Part shown: positions 56,395 through 64,000 of the stretch, piece after piece
Position numbering within the stretch: position 1 is the first letter of the stretch
Layout of the letters: each line of letters starts with the position of its first letter
Source: Pseudooceanicola atlanticus
GTDB lineage: Bacteria; Pseudomonadota; Alphaproteobacteria; Rhodobacterales; Rhodobacteraceae
Direction: 5' to 3'
DNA length: 64,000 bases
NCBI RefSeq assembly: GCF_000768315.1
Contig: NZ_AQQX01000001.1
Location: 620,001-684,000 of the forward strand
Program-made: the position numbers and the translations under genes
Notes under the pieces: model-generated
Database searches by the model: none
Seen by the model: the letters and a program-made list of their open reading frames with translations, nothing else
What the model was told of the DNA's origin: nothing

Positions 56395-58038
56395 ATGACG
56401 CAGAGCTACAAGGCCGATGTCATCGTCATCGGGGCCGGCCTCGCGGGGCTGGTGGCCGCCGCGACCGCCGCCGACAGGGGGCGCAAGGTGCTTCTGATCG
56501 ACCAGGAAGGGGAACAGAGCCTGGGCGGGCAGGCCTTCTGGTCGCTGGGCGGGCTTTTCATGGTCGATACGCCGGAACAGCGCCGGATGGGCATCCGCGA
56601 CAGCGCGGAGCTTGCCGCGCAGGACTGGATGGGGTCGGCGGGGTTCGACCGGCCCGAGGATGACAACCCGCGGCAGGTGGCCGAGGCCTACCTCGACTTC
56701 GCCGCCGGAGAGATGCGGAGTTGGCTGCACGGGCTGGGCATGCGCTGGTTCCCGGTCGTCGGCTGGGCCGAACGGGGCGGGGCACGGGCCGACGGGCACG
56801 GCAATTCCGTGCCGCGCTTTCACCTGACATGGGGCACCGGGCCGGGCGTCGTGGCCCCTTTCGAAAAACAGGTCCGTGCGCATATGGCGACCGGGCAGAT
56901 CAGGACCGCCTTCCGCCACCGCGTCACCGGGTTGGACCTGACAGCGCGGGGCATCACCGGCGACATCCTGGCCGAGACAGAGGCGGTGCGCGGTGCCTCG
57001 ACCTCGCGCGAGATCACCAGCGTCTTCGAGGCGGAGGCGGAAAGCCTTGTCCTGACGACGGGCGGTATTGGCGGGGACCACGACAAGGTCCGTCATCTAT
57101 GGCCCGTCGACCGGCTGGGCCAGCCGCCGAAGCGCATGGTCTCGGGTGTACCGGATTACGTGGACGGGCAATTGCAGGAGGTCGCGGAGCAGGCCGGCGC
57201 GGGCCTGATCAACACCGACCGGATGTGGCATTACTGCGAAGGCATCCGCAACTGGGACCCGATCTGGCCCAATCACGGCATCCGCATTCTGCCGGGGCCG
57301 TCCTCGATCTGGCTCGATGCCAAGGGGCAGCGGATGGAGGCACCCTGCCTGCCGGGCTTCGACACGCTGGCCACGCTGAAACGCATCCTGTCGACGGGGC
57401 ACGAGCACAGCTGGTTCATCCTGACTCAGAAGATCATCGAAAAGGAATTCGCGCTGTCCGGGTCCGAGCAGAACCCCGATTTCACCTCGGGCAAGTGGCG
57501 CGAAGTGCTGAAGAACCGGCTGGGCAAGGGCGCGCCAGGGCCGGTGGAGGCGTTCAAGGACAAGGGCGAGGATTTCGTCGTCGCCGACACGATCGGGGAC
57601 CTTGTCGCGGGCATGAACCGGATCACGCCGGACGCGCCGCTGGACCCGGGCCACGTTGCCCGGCAGGTCGAGGCGCGCGACCGCCAGATCGACAACCCGT
57701 TCGCGAAGGATGCGCAGGTCACGGCGATCCGGGTCGCGCGGGCCTATCGCGGGGACCGGCTGGTGCGCACGGCGAAGCCGCATCGCATCCTCGATCCGGC
57801 CGCCGGGCCACTGATCGCGGTGCGGCTGAACATCCTGACGCGGAAGTCGCTGGGCGGGCTGCACACGGATGTGAAGGCGCGGGTGCTGGACGGGCAGGGC
57901 GCGGTGATCGACGGCGTCTTTGCCGCCGGAGAGGTCGCGGGCTTCGGCGGCGGCGGCTACCACGGCTACAACGCGCTGGAGGGCACCTTTTTGGGCGGTT
58001 GCATCTTTTCCGGCCGCGCGGCGGGGCGCGAGGCGTGA
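56395..58038 (+). CDS. FAD-binding dehydrogenase, KsdD/fumarate-reductase-like
   Basis: The start at 56395 has agggagga upstream (547 residues); the frame begins earlier but the N terminus [29 protein letters not shown] (FAD loop at residues 11-16) sits here. FWSLGGLFMVDTPEQRRMGI, TTGGIGGDH and the C-terminal AAGEVAGFGGGGYHGYNALEGTFLGG (core GEVAGFGGGGYHG) match FAD-binding dehydrogenases related to fumarate reductase and 3-ketosteroid dehydrogenase. The substrate is unknown. It is monocistronic after the sdhB terminator. Confidence 0.85.
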   Translation: MTQSYKADVIVIGAGLAGLVAAATAADRGRKVLLIDQEGEQSLGGQAFWSLGGLFMVDTPEQRRMGIRDSAELAAQDWMGSAGFDRPEDDNPRQVAEAYLDFAAGEMRSWLHGLGMRWFPVVGWAERGGARADGHGNSVPRFHLTWGTGPGVVAPFEKQVRAHMATGQIRTAFRHRVTGLDLTARGITGDILAETEAVRGASTSREITSVFEAEAESLVLTTGGIGGDHDKVRHLWPVDRLGQPPKRMVSGVPDYVDGQLQEVAEQAGAGLINTDRMWHYCEGIRNWDPIWPNHGIRILPGPSSIWLDAKGQRMEAPCLPGFDTLATLKRILSTGHEHSWFILTQKIIEKEFALSGSEQNPDFTSGKWREVLKNRLGKGAPGPVEAFKDKGEDFVVADTIGDLVAGMNRITPDAPLDPGHVARQVEARDRQIDNPFAKDAQVTAIRVARAYRGDRLVRTAKPHRILDPAAGPLIAVRLNILTRKSLGGLHTDVKARVLDGQGAVIDGVFAAGEVAGFGGGGYHGYNALEGTFLGGCIFSGRAAGREA

Positions 58039-58146
58039 GACATGCCGATGCTGCAATGCGGCATTGTCCGATTGTGGGATGACGCAAGCGGCAATCAGGC
58101 GCATTTTGCGCGGCAGGGAGGGGCCTTAACGCTTTAGAGGCACCTT

Positions 58147-58308
58147 ATGGAAAAGATCGCAAAACCCACCCGTGAAGAGCTTCGCCGCATGCAGGCCGCT
58201 CTCGACGCCGTCAACGTCGCCTACGAGTATTTCACGCCCGCGCCCGTGACCGCCACCGAAGTTGGTGAAAAGGCCGCGGAATACCTGCCCTACGAAAAGG
58301 CCGCCTGA
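58147..58308 (+). CDS. Small uncharacterised protein of 53 residues
   Basis: ATG at 58147 is preceded by tagaggcacctt. The translation begins MEKIAKPTREELRRMQAALD and ends TATEVGEKAAEYLPYEKAA, a mostly helical, charged sequence with good codon use (GC-rich third positions), unlike chance frames. No family is recognised. It lies 108 bp after the FAD dehydrogenase and about 316 bp before the ornithine decarboxylase start; no hairpin directly separates them. Confidence 0.62.
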   Translation: MEKIAKPTREELRRMQAALDAVNVAYEYFTPAPVTATEVGEKAAEYLPYEKAA

Positions 58309-58624
58309 GCCGCCTTCACAGGTCAGACCCTGCGTATCAGACCCCTGCACCGCGACCGGCGGGCAGGGGTTTCGCGTCTCCGGGAGCGCGATTAGAGTCC
58401 GCCCGGCAACACTTTGGCCACCCCGGCGAGCGCCGCGAAATTATTTTCAATCGGCCGAATTTTCCTACTTGCGCGACTCAACGTTTGGCCCGATATGCGG
58501 ATTTACCAGACGCCAACGCACGCGCCTCTGTCGTAAGGGTTTCAACCCCTATGGTTACGTAGCGACGGTAACGTCTCCCTTGGAACTGAGCGGCCATATA
58601 TGGCCGGGTCTATTGGAGATGACC
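58309..58624 (+). other. Long leader region upstream of ornithine decarboxylase
   Basis: This 316-bp region has no protein gene but looks structured. AGGGTTTCAACCCCT (58536-58551) forms a hairpin, GTTAC/GTAAC at 58553-58572 a weaker one, and CGGCCATATATGGCCG (58591-58606) a perfect palindrome 8 bases before the ribosome site. A 13-codon frame MRIYQTPTHAPLS lies at 58495-58536. Alphaproteobacterial ornithine decarboxylase genes carry a known speF RNA leader, so this could be one. Confidence 0.5.
58591..58606. promoter_or_regulatory. Perfect palindrome CGGCCATATATGGCCG before the ornithine decarboxylase start
   Basis: Sixteen bases, fully self-complementary, ending 18 bases before ATG 58625 and 8 before the ggag site. 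It could form a CGGCCA/TGGCCG hairpin in the mRNA that limits ribosome access, or bind a dimeric protein. Confidence 0.55.
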
Positions 58625-59797
58625 ATGAACGCTTACGTAGCCGATTTCTCGGCGCGCGGTGCTGTTGCACGTGCGTCCCGTATCGAAACCTTCATCCGTG
58701 CAAACACCTTCGACCGTCCGACCCTCGTGCTGGATGTCGACCGCGTCGAAGAGCAGTACCACGCCCTGAAGACCGGCCTGGGTCATGCCCGCATCCACTA
58801 TGCCGTGAAGGCCAACCCGGCCCGTGAAATCATCGAACGCCTGGTCGATCTCGGCTCCGGCTTCGACGCGGCATCGCGTGCGGAAATCGAGCTCTGCCTG
58901 TCGCTGGGCGCGCGTCCCGACCACATCTCCTTTGGCAACACCGTGAAAAAGGTGCGCGACATCGAGTTCGCCTTCCACGCCGGTGTCACCCTCTTTGCCG
59001 CCGACGCGGAAGAAGAGCTGGAGAAGATCGCGGAATTCGCCCCCGGCGCGCAGGTCTACATCCGCCTGATCGTCGACGCCTCCGAAGCGGACTGGCCGCT
59101 GTCGCGCAAGTTCGGCTGCGCCCGTGACAAGGCGATTGCCCTGCTGGACATGGCCCGCGATCTGGGCCTCGACCCGGTCGGGTTCTCGTTCCATGTCGGA
59201 TCGCAGACCAAACGCGCCACCATGTGGACCACGACGCTGGACCAGGTTGCGGCCGTCTGGAAAGCCGCGAAAGAGGCTGGCCACGACCTGTCCCTGCTCA
59301 ACATCGGCGGCGGTTTCCCGGCCTATTACGGCGAAGAAATCGAAGGCCCGACCCCCTATGCCCGCAAGGTCATGGAACTGATCGAAGCCCGTTTCGGCGA
59401 TGTCGCCCACGTGATGGCAGAGCCGGGCCGTGGCCTGGTCGCAGAGGCCGGCATGATCGCCGCCGAAGTGCTGCTGGTGTCGAAGAAATCCGACAACGAC
59501 CTGCACCGCTGGGTCTACCTGGATATCGGCAAGTTTTCGGGCCTGGCCGAAACCATGGACGAGGCGATCCGCTACCAGTTCACGACCGACCGCGATCACG
59601 AAGCCATGGGCCCCTGCATCCTGGCCGGTCCATCCTGCGACAGCGCTGACGTCCTGTACGAAAAGCGTCCCGTGGAACTGCCGCTGGGCCTGAAATCCGG
59701 TGACCGCTTCCTGATCCGGAACTGCGGCGCCTACACCTCGACCTATGCGTCGATCGGCTTCAACGGCTTCCCGCCGCTGGACGTCGTGGTGATCTGA
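58625..59797 (+). CDS. Ornithine decarboxylase (type III PLP family)
   Basis: The 390-residue fold-III enzyme converts ornithine to putrescine, possibly with some lysine activity. K62 in IHYAVKANP carries PLP. GSGFDAASRAEIEL, SFHVGSQ, GGGFPAYYG, EPGRGLVAEAG and the active-site cysteine in GPSCDSADVLYE fit the eukaryote-like ODC group. I choose ATG 58625 because ggag at 58615-58618 is six bases before it; the in-frame ATG at 58619 would have no space. A structured leader precedes it and a terminator follows. Confidence 0.93.
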   Translation: MNAYVADFSARGAVARASRIETFIRANTFDRPTLVLDVDRVEEQYHALKTGLGHARIHYAVKANPAREIIERLVDLGSGFDAASRAEIELCLSLGARPDHISFGNTVKKVRDIEFAFHAGVTLFAADAEEELEKIAEFAPGAQVYIRLIVDASEADWPLSRKFGCARDKAIALLDMARDLGLDPVGFSFHVGSQTKRATMWTTTLDQVAAVWKAAKEAGHDLSLLNIGGGFPAYYGEEIEGPTPYARKVMELIEARFGDVAHVMAEPGRGLVAEAGMIAAEVLLVSKKSDNDLHRWVYLDIGKFSGLAETMDEAIRYQFTTDRDHEAMGPCILAGPSCDSADVLYEKRPVELPLGLKSGDRFLIRNCGAYTSTYASIGFNGFPPLDVVVI

Positions 59798-59845
59798 TCC
59801 GCGCTTGAACCCCGCCGGGGGAGGCGGAGGATCGCGTCAGTGAGG

Positions 59846-59878
59846 AAGGCGCGGGATGGTAACGTCCCGCGCCTTTTT
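59846..59878. terminator. Terminator between ornithine decarboxylase and the convergent gene
   Basis: A perfect 11-bp stem, AAGGCGCGGGA (59846-59856) with TCCCGCGCCTT (59865-59875), is followed by TTTTTCA on the plus strand. The end touches the stop of the minus-strand gene at 59878, so it may serve both sides. Confidence 0.82.
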
Positions 59879-60363
59879 CACATGGCGCGCAGGCGGCGCG
59901 CCGCAGCAGACAGCAGCGCGTGCGAATAAACATTGTGAAAGCCTGCGAGCACCTTGAAGAGAAACGGCATTCCGGAGCCATCCGCCCTGGGGCGCACGTG
60001 AGATCCGAAATAGAGCGTGGTTTCTTCCGACCCCGGCTCCACCATGAACCACGACGCAGTGGCGCCCGAGGCCTCCTGCATCAGCAGTTCCGTTTGGGTC
60101 CGTATCGGGTCGCGCCAGATGGCGAACCTGTCTTTCGTCCCTTGCGCCACGGCGATGGCATCGTCGTCCGTCGAAGGATGGCCGGCCAGCCGCAGGATCA
60201 GGCGTTCGGCCTTGAAGACGGGGCTGGTATAGAAGGCCGCGACGTAATCCGACAATGGCACCTGTCCGGGCACGCGGGTGACGAAGGTGTCGGCAAACCC
60301 GCCAATCCGTTCGGATTGGGCGGCAATCAGGGTGCCGGGTGGCACGTCGGTGCGCTGAGGCAT
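59878..60363 (-). CDS. Hypothetical protein, possible lipid- or coenzyme-binding (SRPBCC-like) fold
   Basis: I start at MPQRTDVPPGTLIAAQSERI (60363, 161 residues); a longer start at 60432 adds 23 residues without family character. Neither has a strong ribosome site. ASGATASWFMVEPGSEETTLYFGSHV and the Gly-rich HNVYSHALL region suggest a compact alpha/beta protein. I do not recognise it. It lies 15-85 bp downstream of the glutathione-dependent oxidoreductase on the same strand. Confidence 0.65.
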   Translation of the reverse strand: MPQRTDVPPGTLIAAQSERIGGFADTFVTRVPGQVPLSDYVAAFYTSPVFKAERLILRLAGHPSTDDDAIAVAQGTKDRFAIWRDPIRTQTELLMQEASGATASWFMVEPGSEETTLYFGSHVRPRADGSGMPFLFKVLAGFHNVYSHALLSAAARRLRAM

Positions 60364-60447
60364 GGGAAACCTGCAAGGGTTGTTCCGGGCGCCATCAGCA
60401 TAGATGGGCGCGGCCGTGTCGGTATGCGACATGGCCGCGCGCAGATC

Positions 60448-61311
60448 TCAGTCTTCCAGCTTGTCCTGGGTCCGGGTCTCGAAATCCGACGCGTCGTGGC
60501 GTTCGCGCAGCTGTTCGGATGGCTCACCCGAGACGGCGTTGACCATGCGGCCGCGCTTGACGGCAGGGCGGTCGAAGATCGCCTCGGCCCAGCGGATGAC
60601 GTTCTTGTATTCGTGCACCGAAAGGAATTCCGCCGCGTCATAGGCGCCGGTCGTGACCATGCGCCCGTACCACGGCACGGTGGCCATGTCGGCGATGGAA
60701 TAGTCCGATCCGCTGAGGAATTCGTTGTCGGCCAGGCGCTTGTCCAGCAGGTCCAGCTGGCGCTTGACCTCCATTGCGAAGCGGTTGATCGGGTATTCGA
60801 ACTTCTCGGGGGCATAGGCGTAGAAATGGCCGAACCCGCCGCCGAGATAGGGGGCGGAGCCCTGCAGCCAGAACAGCCAGTTCATTGCCTCGGTCCGGGC
60901 GGCGTGGTCGGTCGGCAGGAAGGCCCCGAACTTTTCCGCCAGGTAGAACAGGATGTTGCCGGATTCGAAGACCCGCTGGGGCGTGTCACCGGAATGATCC
61001 ACCATGGCCGGGATCTTGGAGTTCGGGTTGGCGTCCACGAAGCCCGAACCGAACTGGTCGCCTTCGCCGATATTGATCAGCCAGGCATCGTATTCCGCGT
61101 CGTGACCGGCGGCCAGAAGCTCCTCCAGCATGATGGTGACCTTCTGGCCGTTGGGCGTGGCCAGGGAATAGAGCTGAAACGGATGCTTGCCGACCGGCAG
61201 GTCCTTGTCATGGGTCGCGCCGGCGATCGGGCGGTTGATGCTGGCGAAACGGCCGCCGCTTTCCTTGTCCCATGTCCAGACGTCGGGCGGGGTGTAGGTC
61301 GGGTCACTCAT
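60448..61311 (-). CDS. yghU: Glutathione-dependent disulfide-bond oxidoreductase (YghU-like)
   Basis: This 287-residue GST-fold protein starts at 61311 behind aaagg. MSDPTYTPPDVWTWDKESGG, FASINRPIAGATHDKDLPVGKHPFQLYS (core GATHDKDLPVGKHPFQL), GDQFGSGFVDANPNSKIPAM and SGSDYSIADMATVPWYGRM follow the YghU family almost throughout, with length near the E. coli protein. It has glutathione-disulfide reductase and peroxidase activity. The reading frame continues far upstream only as antisense to the next gene and is not used. Confidence 0.93.
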   Translation of the reverse strand: MSDPTYTPPDVWTWDKESGGRFASINRPIAGATHDKDLPVGKHPFQLYSLATPNGQKVTIMLEELLAAGHDAEYDAWLINIGEGDQFGSGFVDANPNSKIPAMVDHSGDTPQRVFESGNILFYLAEKFGAFLPTDHAARTEAMNWLFWLQGSAPYLGGGFGHFYAYAPEKFEYPINRFAMEVKRQLDLLDKRLADNEFLSGSDYSIADMATVPWYGRMVTTGAYDAAEFLSVHEYKNVIRWAEAIFDRPAVKRGRMVNAVSGEPSEQLRERHDASDFETRTQDKLED

Positions 61312-61416
61312 GATGTGCCTTTCTCTCGGGGTCCTGTTGCTGACCAGAACAGACACTTTACGGGCGGAAGGTACAATCCCTTTGCACGCCCGACCCGTTG
61401 AGGACATTGTGAGCGC

Positions 61417-62280
61417 ATGACCAATGACGACCTGCCCATGGCCCTTCCGCCCGATGCCGAGGCCCGCCGCGCCGTGCCCCCGGTGATCTGCTACCCGACC
61501 GACACGCTGCCCCAACCCGACCTGGTGCTGTACCGCGCGGCGCGGGCCGGGGCGGTCAAGATCGACGAGGTCATCGCGGAACCGCGGGAGGCCGCGGCGT
61601 TCCGCGTGCAGGCCGGTCAGTTCTTCCGCATCACCAGCGTCGAAGGCCCGCAGGTCGGCGACCTGAACCTGTGGAACCTGCACGACCCGGGCGAACGGTT
61701 CTATTCCGGCAAGACCCGCGCGTTGCACGGCACGCACCTGACGAACGGCCACCGGATGTGGAGCAATTTTCCCCATCTCCGCCCCATGGCCACGATCATC
61801 GACGATACTTTGGCCTGGTACGGCGCGGATGCCTTCGGCGGGCGCGTACATGACGTGATCGGCACCCGCTGCGATCCGCATACACACCACCTGCTGAGCG
61901 GCGAGGATTACCACCATTGCTGCCATTCGAACCTGACCCGCGCCTATGCCCGTGCCCAGGGCGTGCGCGTGGGCGAGGCGGCCGAGCTGGTCCATGACGT
62001 TCTCAACGTCTTCATGTGCACCGGTTTCACCCAGGATACCGGTCAGTATTTCATGAAGGCCAGCCCCGTGCGCCCCGGCGATTACCTGGAATTCTTCGCC
62101 GAGATCGACCTGCTGGGCGCGCTGTCGGCCTGTCCGGGGGGCGATTGTTCGTCCGAGCATTCCTCGGACGCTGCTGCCTGCCATCCCCTGCTGATCGAGG
62201 TCTTCGCCCCGCAGGAGGGCGCGCTGGAGGGATGGCAAAGCTCGCCGCGCAACGGCTATTCGGGTAGTCACGGGCTCTGA
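61417..62280 (+). CDS. DUF1989 (urea carboxylase-associated) family protein
   Basis: This 287-residue protein has the DUF1989 pattern: AFRVQAGQFFRITSVEGPQVGDLNLWN (core GQVGDLNLWN-like), HGTHLTNGHRMWSN, DVIGTRCDPHTH and an unusual Cys-rich CHSNLTRAYA and CPGGDCSSEHSSDAAACHP stretch that may bind metal. Relatives occur beside urea carboxylase or aminomethyl-transferase genes; no such gene is in this window. It is divergent from yghU with 105 bp between. Confidence 0.85.
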   Translation: MTNDDLPMALPPDAEARRAVPPVICYPTDTLPQPDLVLYRAARAGAVKIDEVIAEPREAAAFRVQAGQFFRITSVEGPQVGDLNLWNLHDPGERFYSGKTRALHGTHLTNGHRMWSNFPHLRPMATIIDDTLAWYGADAFGGRVHDVIGTRCDPHTHHLLSGEDYHHCCHSNLTRAYARAQGVRVGEAAELVHDVLNVFMCTGFTQDTGQYFMKASPVRPGDYLEFFAEIDLLGALSACPGGDCSSEHSSDAAACHPLLIEVFAPQEGALEGWQSSPRNGYSGSHGL

Positions 62281-62374
62281 CCCCGTGACACCCTTTGTCA
62301 CGCGATGAGGCGATGACACGCGGGCCCTGACGGGCCTATGATGCGGCGGTCGTACCGAGGCGAGGAGGGGTATC

Positions 62375-63790
62375 ATGCGCAAGGGTCTGGGCACGCGGTT
62401 CCTGATTGTGGGGCTGCTCATCCTGTTGATGTTCATCCCGCTTTTCTTCGTCGCCGAGGTCGTCGGCGACCGGCGCAGCCTCTCGCGCGAGACGATCCGG
62501 CAAATCGGTGCGCAATGGGGCGGCGAGCAGACGATCTCGGGCCCGCGCCTGTCGATCCCCGTTCGCGCCGAGGTCGACCGCGTCACACAGCGCGACATGG
62601 TCGATCCGTCGACGGGTCGCGCGGTGATCGACCCCGAAACCGCCCAGCCCCGGCAACAGAGCATCACGGAACGGGTCAGCGTGAACCGCGCGCCGCTGAT
62701 CCTCTATCCCACCGATTACCTGATCGAGATCGACAGCGAGACGGAGTTGCGTCACCGCGGCATCTTTACCGCGCCGGTCTATCGCGCGCGTCTGCTGGCG
62801 CAGTTCGGCTTCGACACCGACGGCGCCGCGCCGCTTCTGGGCAACGACGAGGAGCTGCTTTGGGACCGCGCCCGGATCGAGGTCTTCCTGTCCAGCAACG
62901 CCGCCCTGCGCGGCGAGGCGCGCCTGACCCGCGCCGGCGAAGAAATCGCGCTGGAGCCCAACCCCGATGCCCGTACCCCGGGCATCGTCGCGCAGGTCGG
63001 CGATCCGCGTGACCAGGGCGGGTTCGAGCTTCAGCTGGGTCTCAACGGGGCCTCGCAGCTTTTCGTGACGCCGGTGGGGCGGGACACGACGGTGCGGATG
63101 CGGTCTGACTGGCCCGATCCGTCCTTCCAGGGGGCCTTCCTGCCCGACCAGTCCGAGATCGACGAAGACGGATTTTCCGCCGAATGGACGATCCCGCACC
63201 TGGCGCGCACCTTGCCGCAGATGACGCGGGACGATTTTCACGACGAAACCCGGCGGTTCATGAGCTTCGGTGTCGAATACTTCGAGCCCAACGATTTCTA
63301 CCAGAAGGCCTTTCGCGCGGCGCGCTACGGCATCCTCTATATCGCGCTGACCTTCCTGACCGTGCTGCTGATCGACCGGGGCCGCGACAAGCCGGTGCAC
63401 CCGGTGCAATACCTGCTGATCGGGCTGGTGCAGGCCACCTTCGTGCTGCTGATGGTGTCCTATGCCGAACAGATCGGTTTCGGCCCGGCCTACCTGTTGG
63501 CCGCCGGTGCGGTGACGCTGCTGCTGACGCTCTTCGGCTGGGCAGGGCTGGGCCTGGGGCGGCGATCCCTGGTGCTGGGCGCGCTGCTGGTGTTGGTCTA
63601 CGCGGTGCTCTACCTGATCCTGCGCAGCACCGATTACGCGTTGCTGGCCGGATCGACACTGGCCTTCCTGGCGCTGGCCGCCACCATGTTCGCGACGCGG
63701 AACGAGGAATGGTACGGCCCAGAGGGCAGCGGCTGGTTCCACCGCGACAAGGCGACATCCGACGCGGGCCCGCCCGAAAAGGACGGCTGA
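62375..63790 (+). CDS. creD: CreD-like inner membrane protein
   Basis: This 471-residue protein has an N-terminal membrane helix (about 8-30), a large periplasmic beta-rich domain (about 30-300, with QWGGEQTISGPRLSIPV) and about six C-terminal helices (FRAARYGILYIALTFLTVLL onward). This is the CreD/Inner membrane protein CreD layout, connected to envelope integrity and colicin/beta-lactam responses in enterobacteria. creBC are not nearby. Ggcgagg precedes the start. Confidence 0.9.
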   Translation: MRKGLGTRFLIVGLLILLMFIPLFFVAEVVGDRRSLSRETIRQIGAQWGGEQTISGPRLSIPVRAEVDRVTQRDMVDPSTGRAVIDPETAQPRQQSITERVSVNRAPLILYPTDYLIEIDSETELRHRGIFTAPVYRARLLAQFGFDTDGAAPLLGNDEELLWDRARIEVFLSSNAALRGEARLTRAGEEIALEPNPDARTPGIVAQVGDPRDQGGFELQLGLNGASQLFVTPVGRDTTVRMRSDWPDPSFQGAFLPDQSEIDEDGFSAEWTIPHLARTLPQMTRDDFHDETRRFMSFGVEYFEPNDFYQKAFRAARYGILYIALTFLTVLLIDRGRDKPVHPVQYLLIGLVQATFVLLMVSYAEQIGFGPAYLLAAGAVTLLLTLFGWAGLGLGRRSLVLGALLVLVYAVLYLILRSTDYALLAGSTLAFLALAATMFATRNEEWYGPEGSGWFHRDKATSDAGPPEKDG

Positions 63791-63833
63791 GGTCGCGCGA
63801 TTCCGCGCCGGACCCGCAGGCCCGGCGCAAGGC

Positions 63834-64000
63834 TCAGCAATAGCGTTCGACGCCCATCATCTGCGCATCGGAATAGCGGTCGCCATGGGCAAAGCCCGCG
63901 GGCAGGATCGCCGCGATCTCGGCCAGTTCATCGGGGCCCAGCGTGATCTCCGCCGCCCCCTGCCATTCCGAAAGGTGCGCCGCCGTCCGGGTGCCGGGTA
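63834..64000 (-). CDS. Aldo/keto reductase, C-terminal fragment (continues beyond window)
   Basis: Read on the minus strand from the window end, 55 codons end at TGA 63834-63836: PGTRTAAHLSEWQGAAEIT, LGPDELAEIAAILP, AGFAHGDRYSDAQMMGVERYC. PGTR followed by an L-x-E-x-x-x-A helix, then LTLGPDELAEI-like and a GDRY close, is the C terminus of aldo/keto reductases, where it forms the NADPH-binding tail. The rest lies outside the window. Confidence 0.72.
   Translation of the reverse strand, partial: PGTRTAAHLSEWQGAAEITLGPDELAEIAAILPAGFAHGDRYSDAQMMGVERYC

Noticed and set aside
60448-62667. 739-codon minus-strand frame suggesting a fusion protein upstream of yghU
   Set aside because: Only the last 287 codons match a family (YghU). 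The rest is antisense to the DUF1989 gene, and a good start with aaagg lies at 61311.

Overview
The window is high-GC DNA (about 65%) with tightly packed genes on both strands. It looks like a chromosomal segment of an alphaproteobacterium of the Rhodobacterales (Rhodobacteraceae, Roseobacter-like). The pointers are a short prolyl-tRNA synthetase without the insertion editing domain, an HdaA-type replication regulator, a phbA/phbB pair for polyhydroxybutyrate, and above all a TCA-cycle block in the order lpd-sucB-sucA-sucD-sucC-mdh-mcl2-mch-sdhCDAB, which also resembles the layout I recall for Rhodobacter sphaeroides. I see no phage, insertion sequence, CRISPR array, rRNA or tRNA.

Layout. 1-9.3 kb: end of mgtE, a folate cyclo-ligase, aroA, a polyprenyl diphosphate synthase, a tRNA-type methyltransferase, a DMT transporter, and a minus-strand run of EAL-domain gene, phbA and phbB. 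9.4-18.1 kb: acetyltransferase, DnaJ/TerB protein, nuclease/phosphatase-fold protein, then minus-strand ppx/gppA-like, ppk, hdaA and an AI-2E-type transporter. 18.7-33.4 kb: proS, lolC-lolD, a divergent tlpA/argH pair, then argH-small lipoprotein-DUF2834-lysA, a large TIGR02302 membrane protein, a zinc-ribbon protein and ftsE-ftsX-plsC. 33.5-48.8 kb (minus strand): the 2-oxoglutarate dehydrogenase and succinyl-CoA synthetase block with mdh, interrupted by two sulfotransferase genes, a DUF805 gene, two MAPEG proteins and several small unknown genes. 49-56.2 kb: mcl2, nnrU-like, DUF1737, mch, then sdhCDAB. 56.4-64 kb: a flavin dehydrogenase, an ornithine decarboxylase with a structured-looking leader, a glutathione-dependent oxidoreductase, a DUF1989 protein, creD and the end of an aldo/keto reductase.

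How the genes fit together. The central block covers 2-oxoglutarate to malate: SucA/SucB/Lpd, SucC/SucD, SdhCDAB and Mdh. It adds two ethylmalonyl-CoA pathway steps (mesaconyl-CoA hydratase and malyl-CoA thioesterase) that feed the same pool, and phbA/phbB share the acetoacetyl-CoA branch point. No function is offered for genes I do not recognise.

The most striking non-genic signal is a pair of TGTGATCACA palindromes spaced exactly 21 bp centre to centre. It occurs upstream of both sucC and sdhC, which suggests one regulator acting on both TCA operons. Other points are a lower-GC sulfotransferase gene inserted exactly between sucC and sucD, a repeat of about 95 bp present in opposite orientation 50 kb apart, a short intergenic motif family, an 11-bp tandem array before lpd, two regulatory-looking palindromes between phbA and phbB, and two small genes (50 and 53 codons) that are easy to miss.
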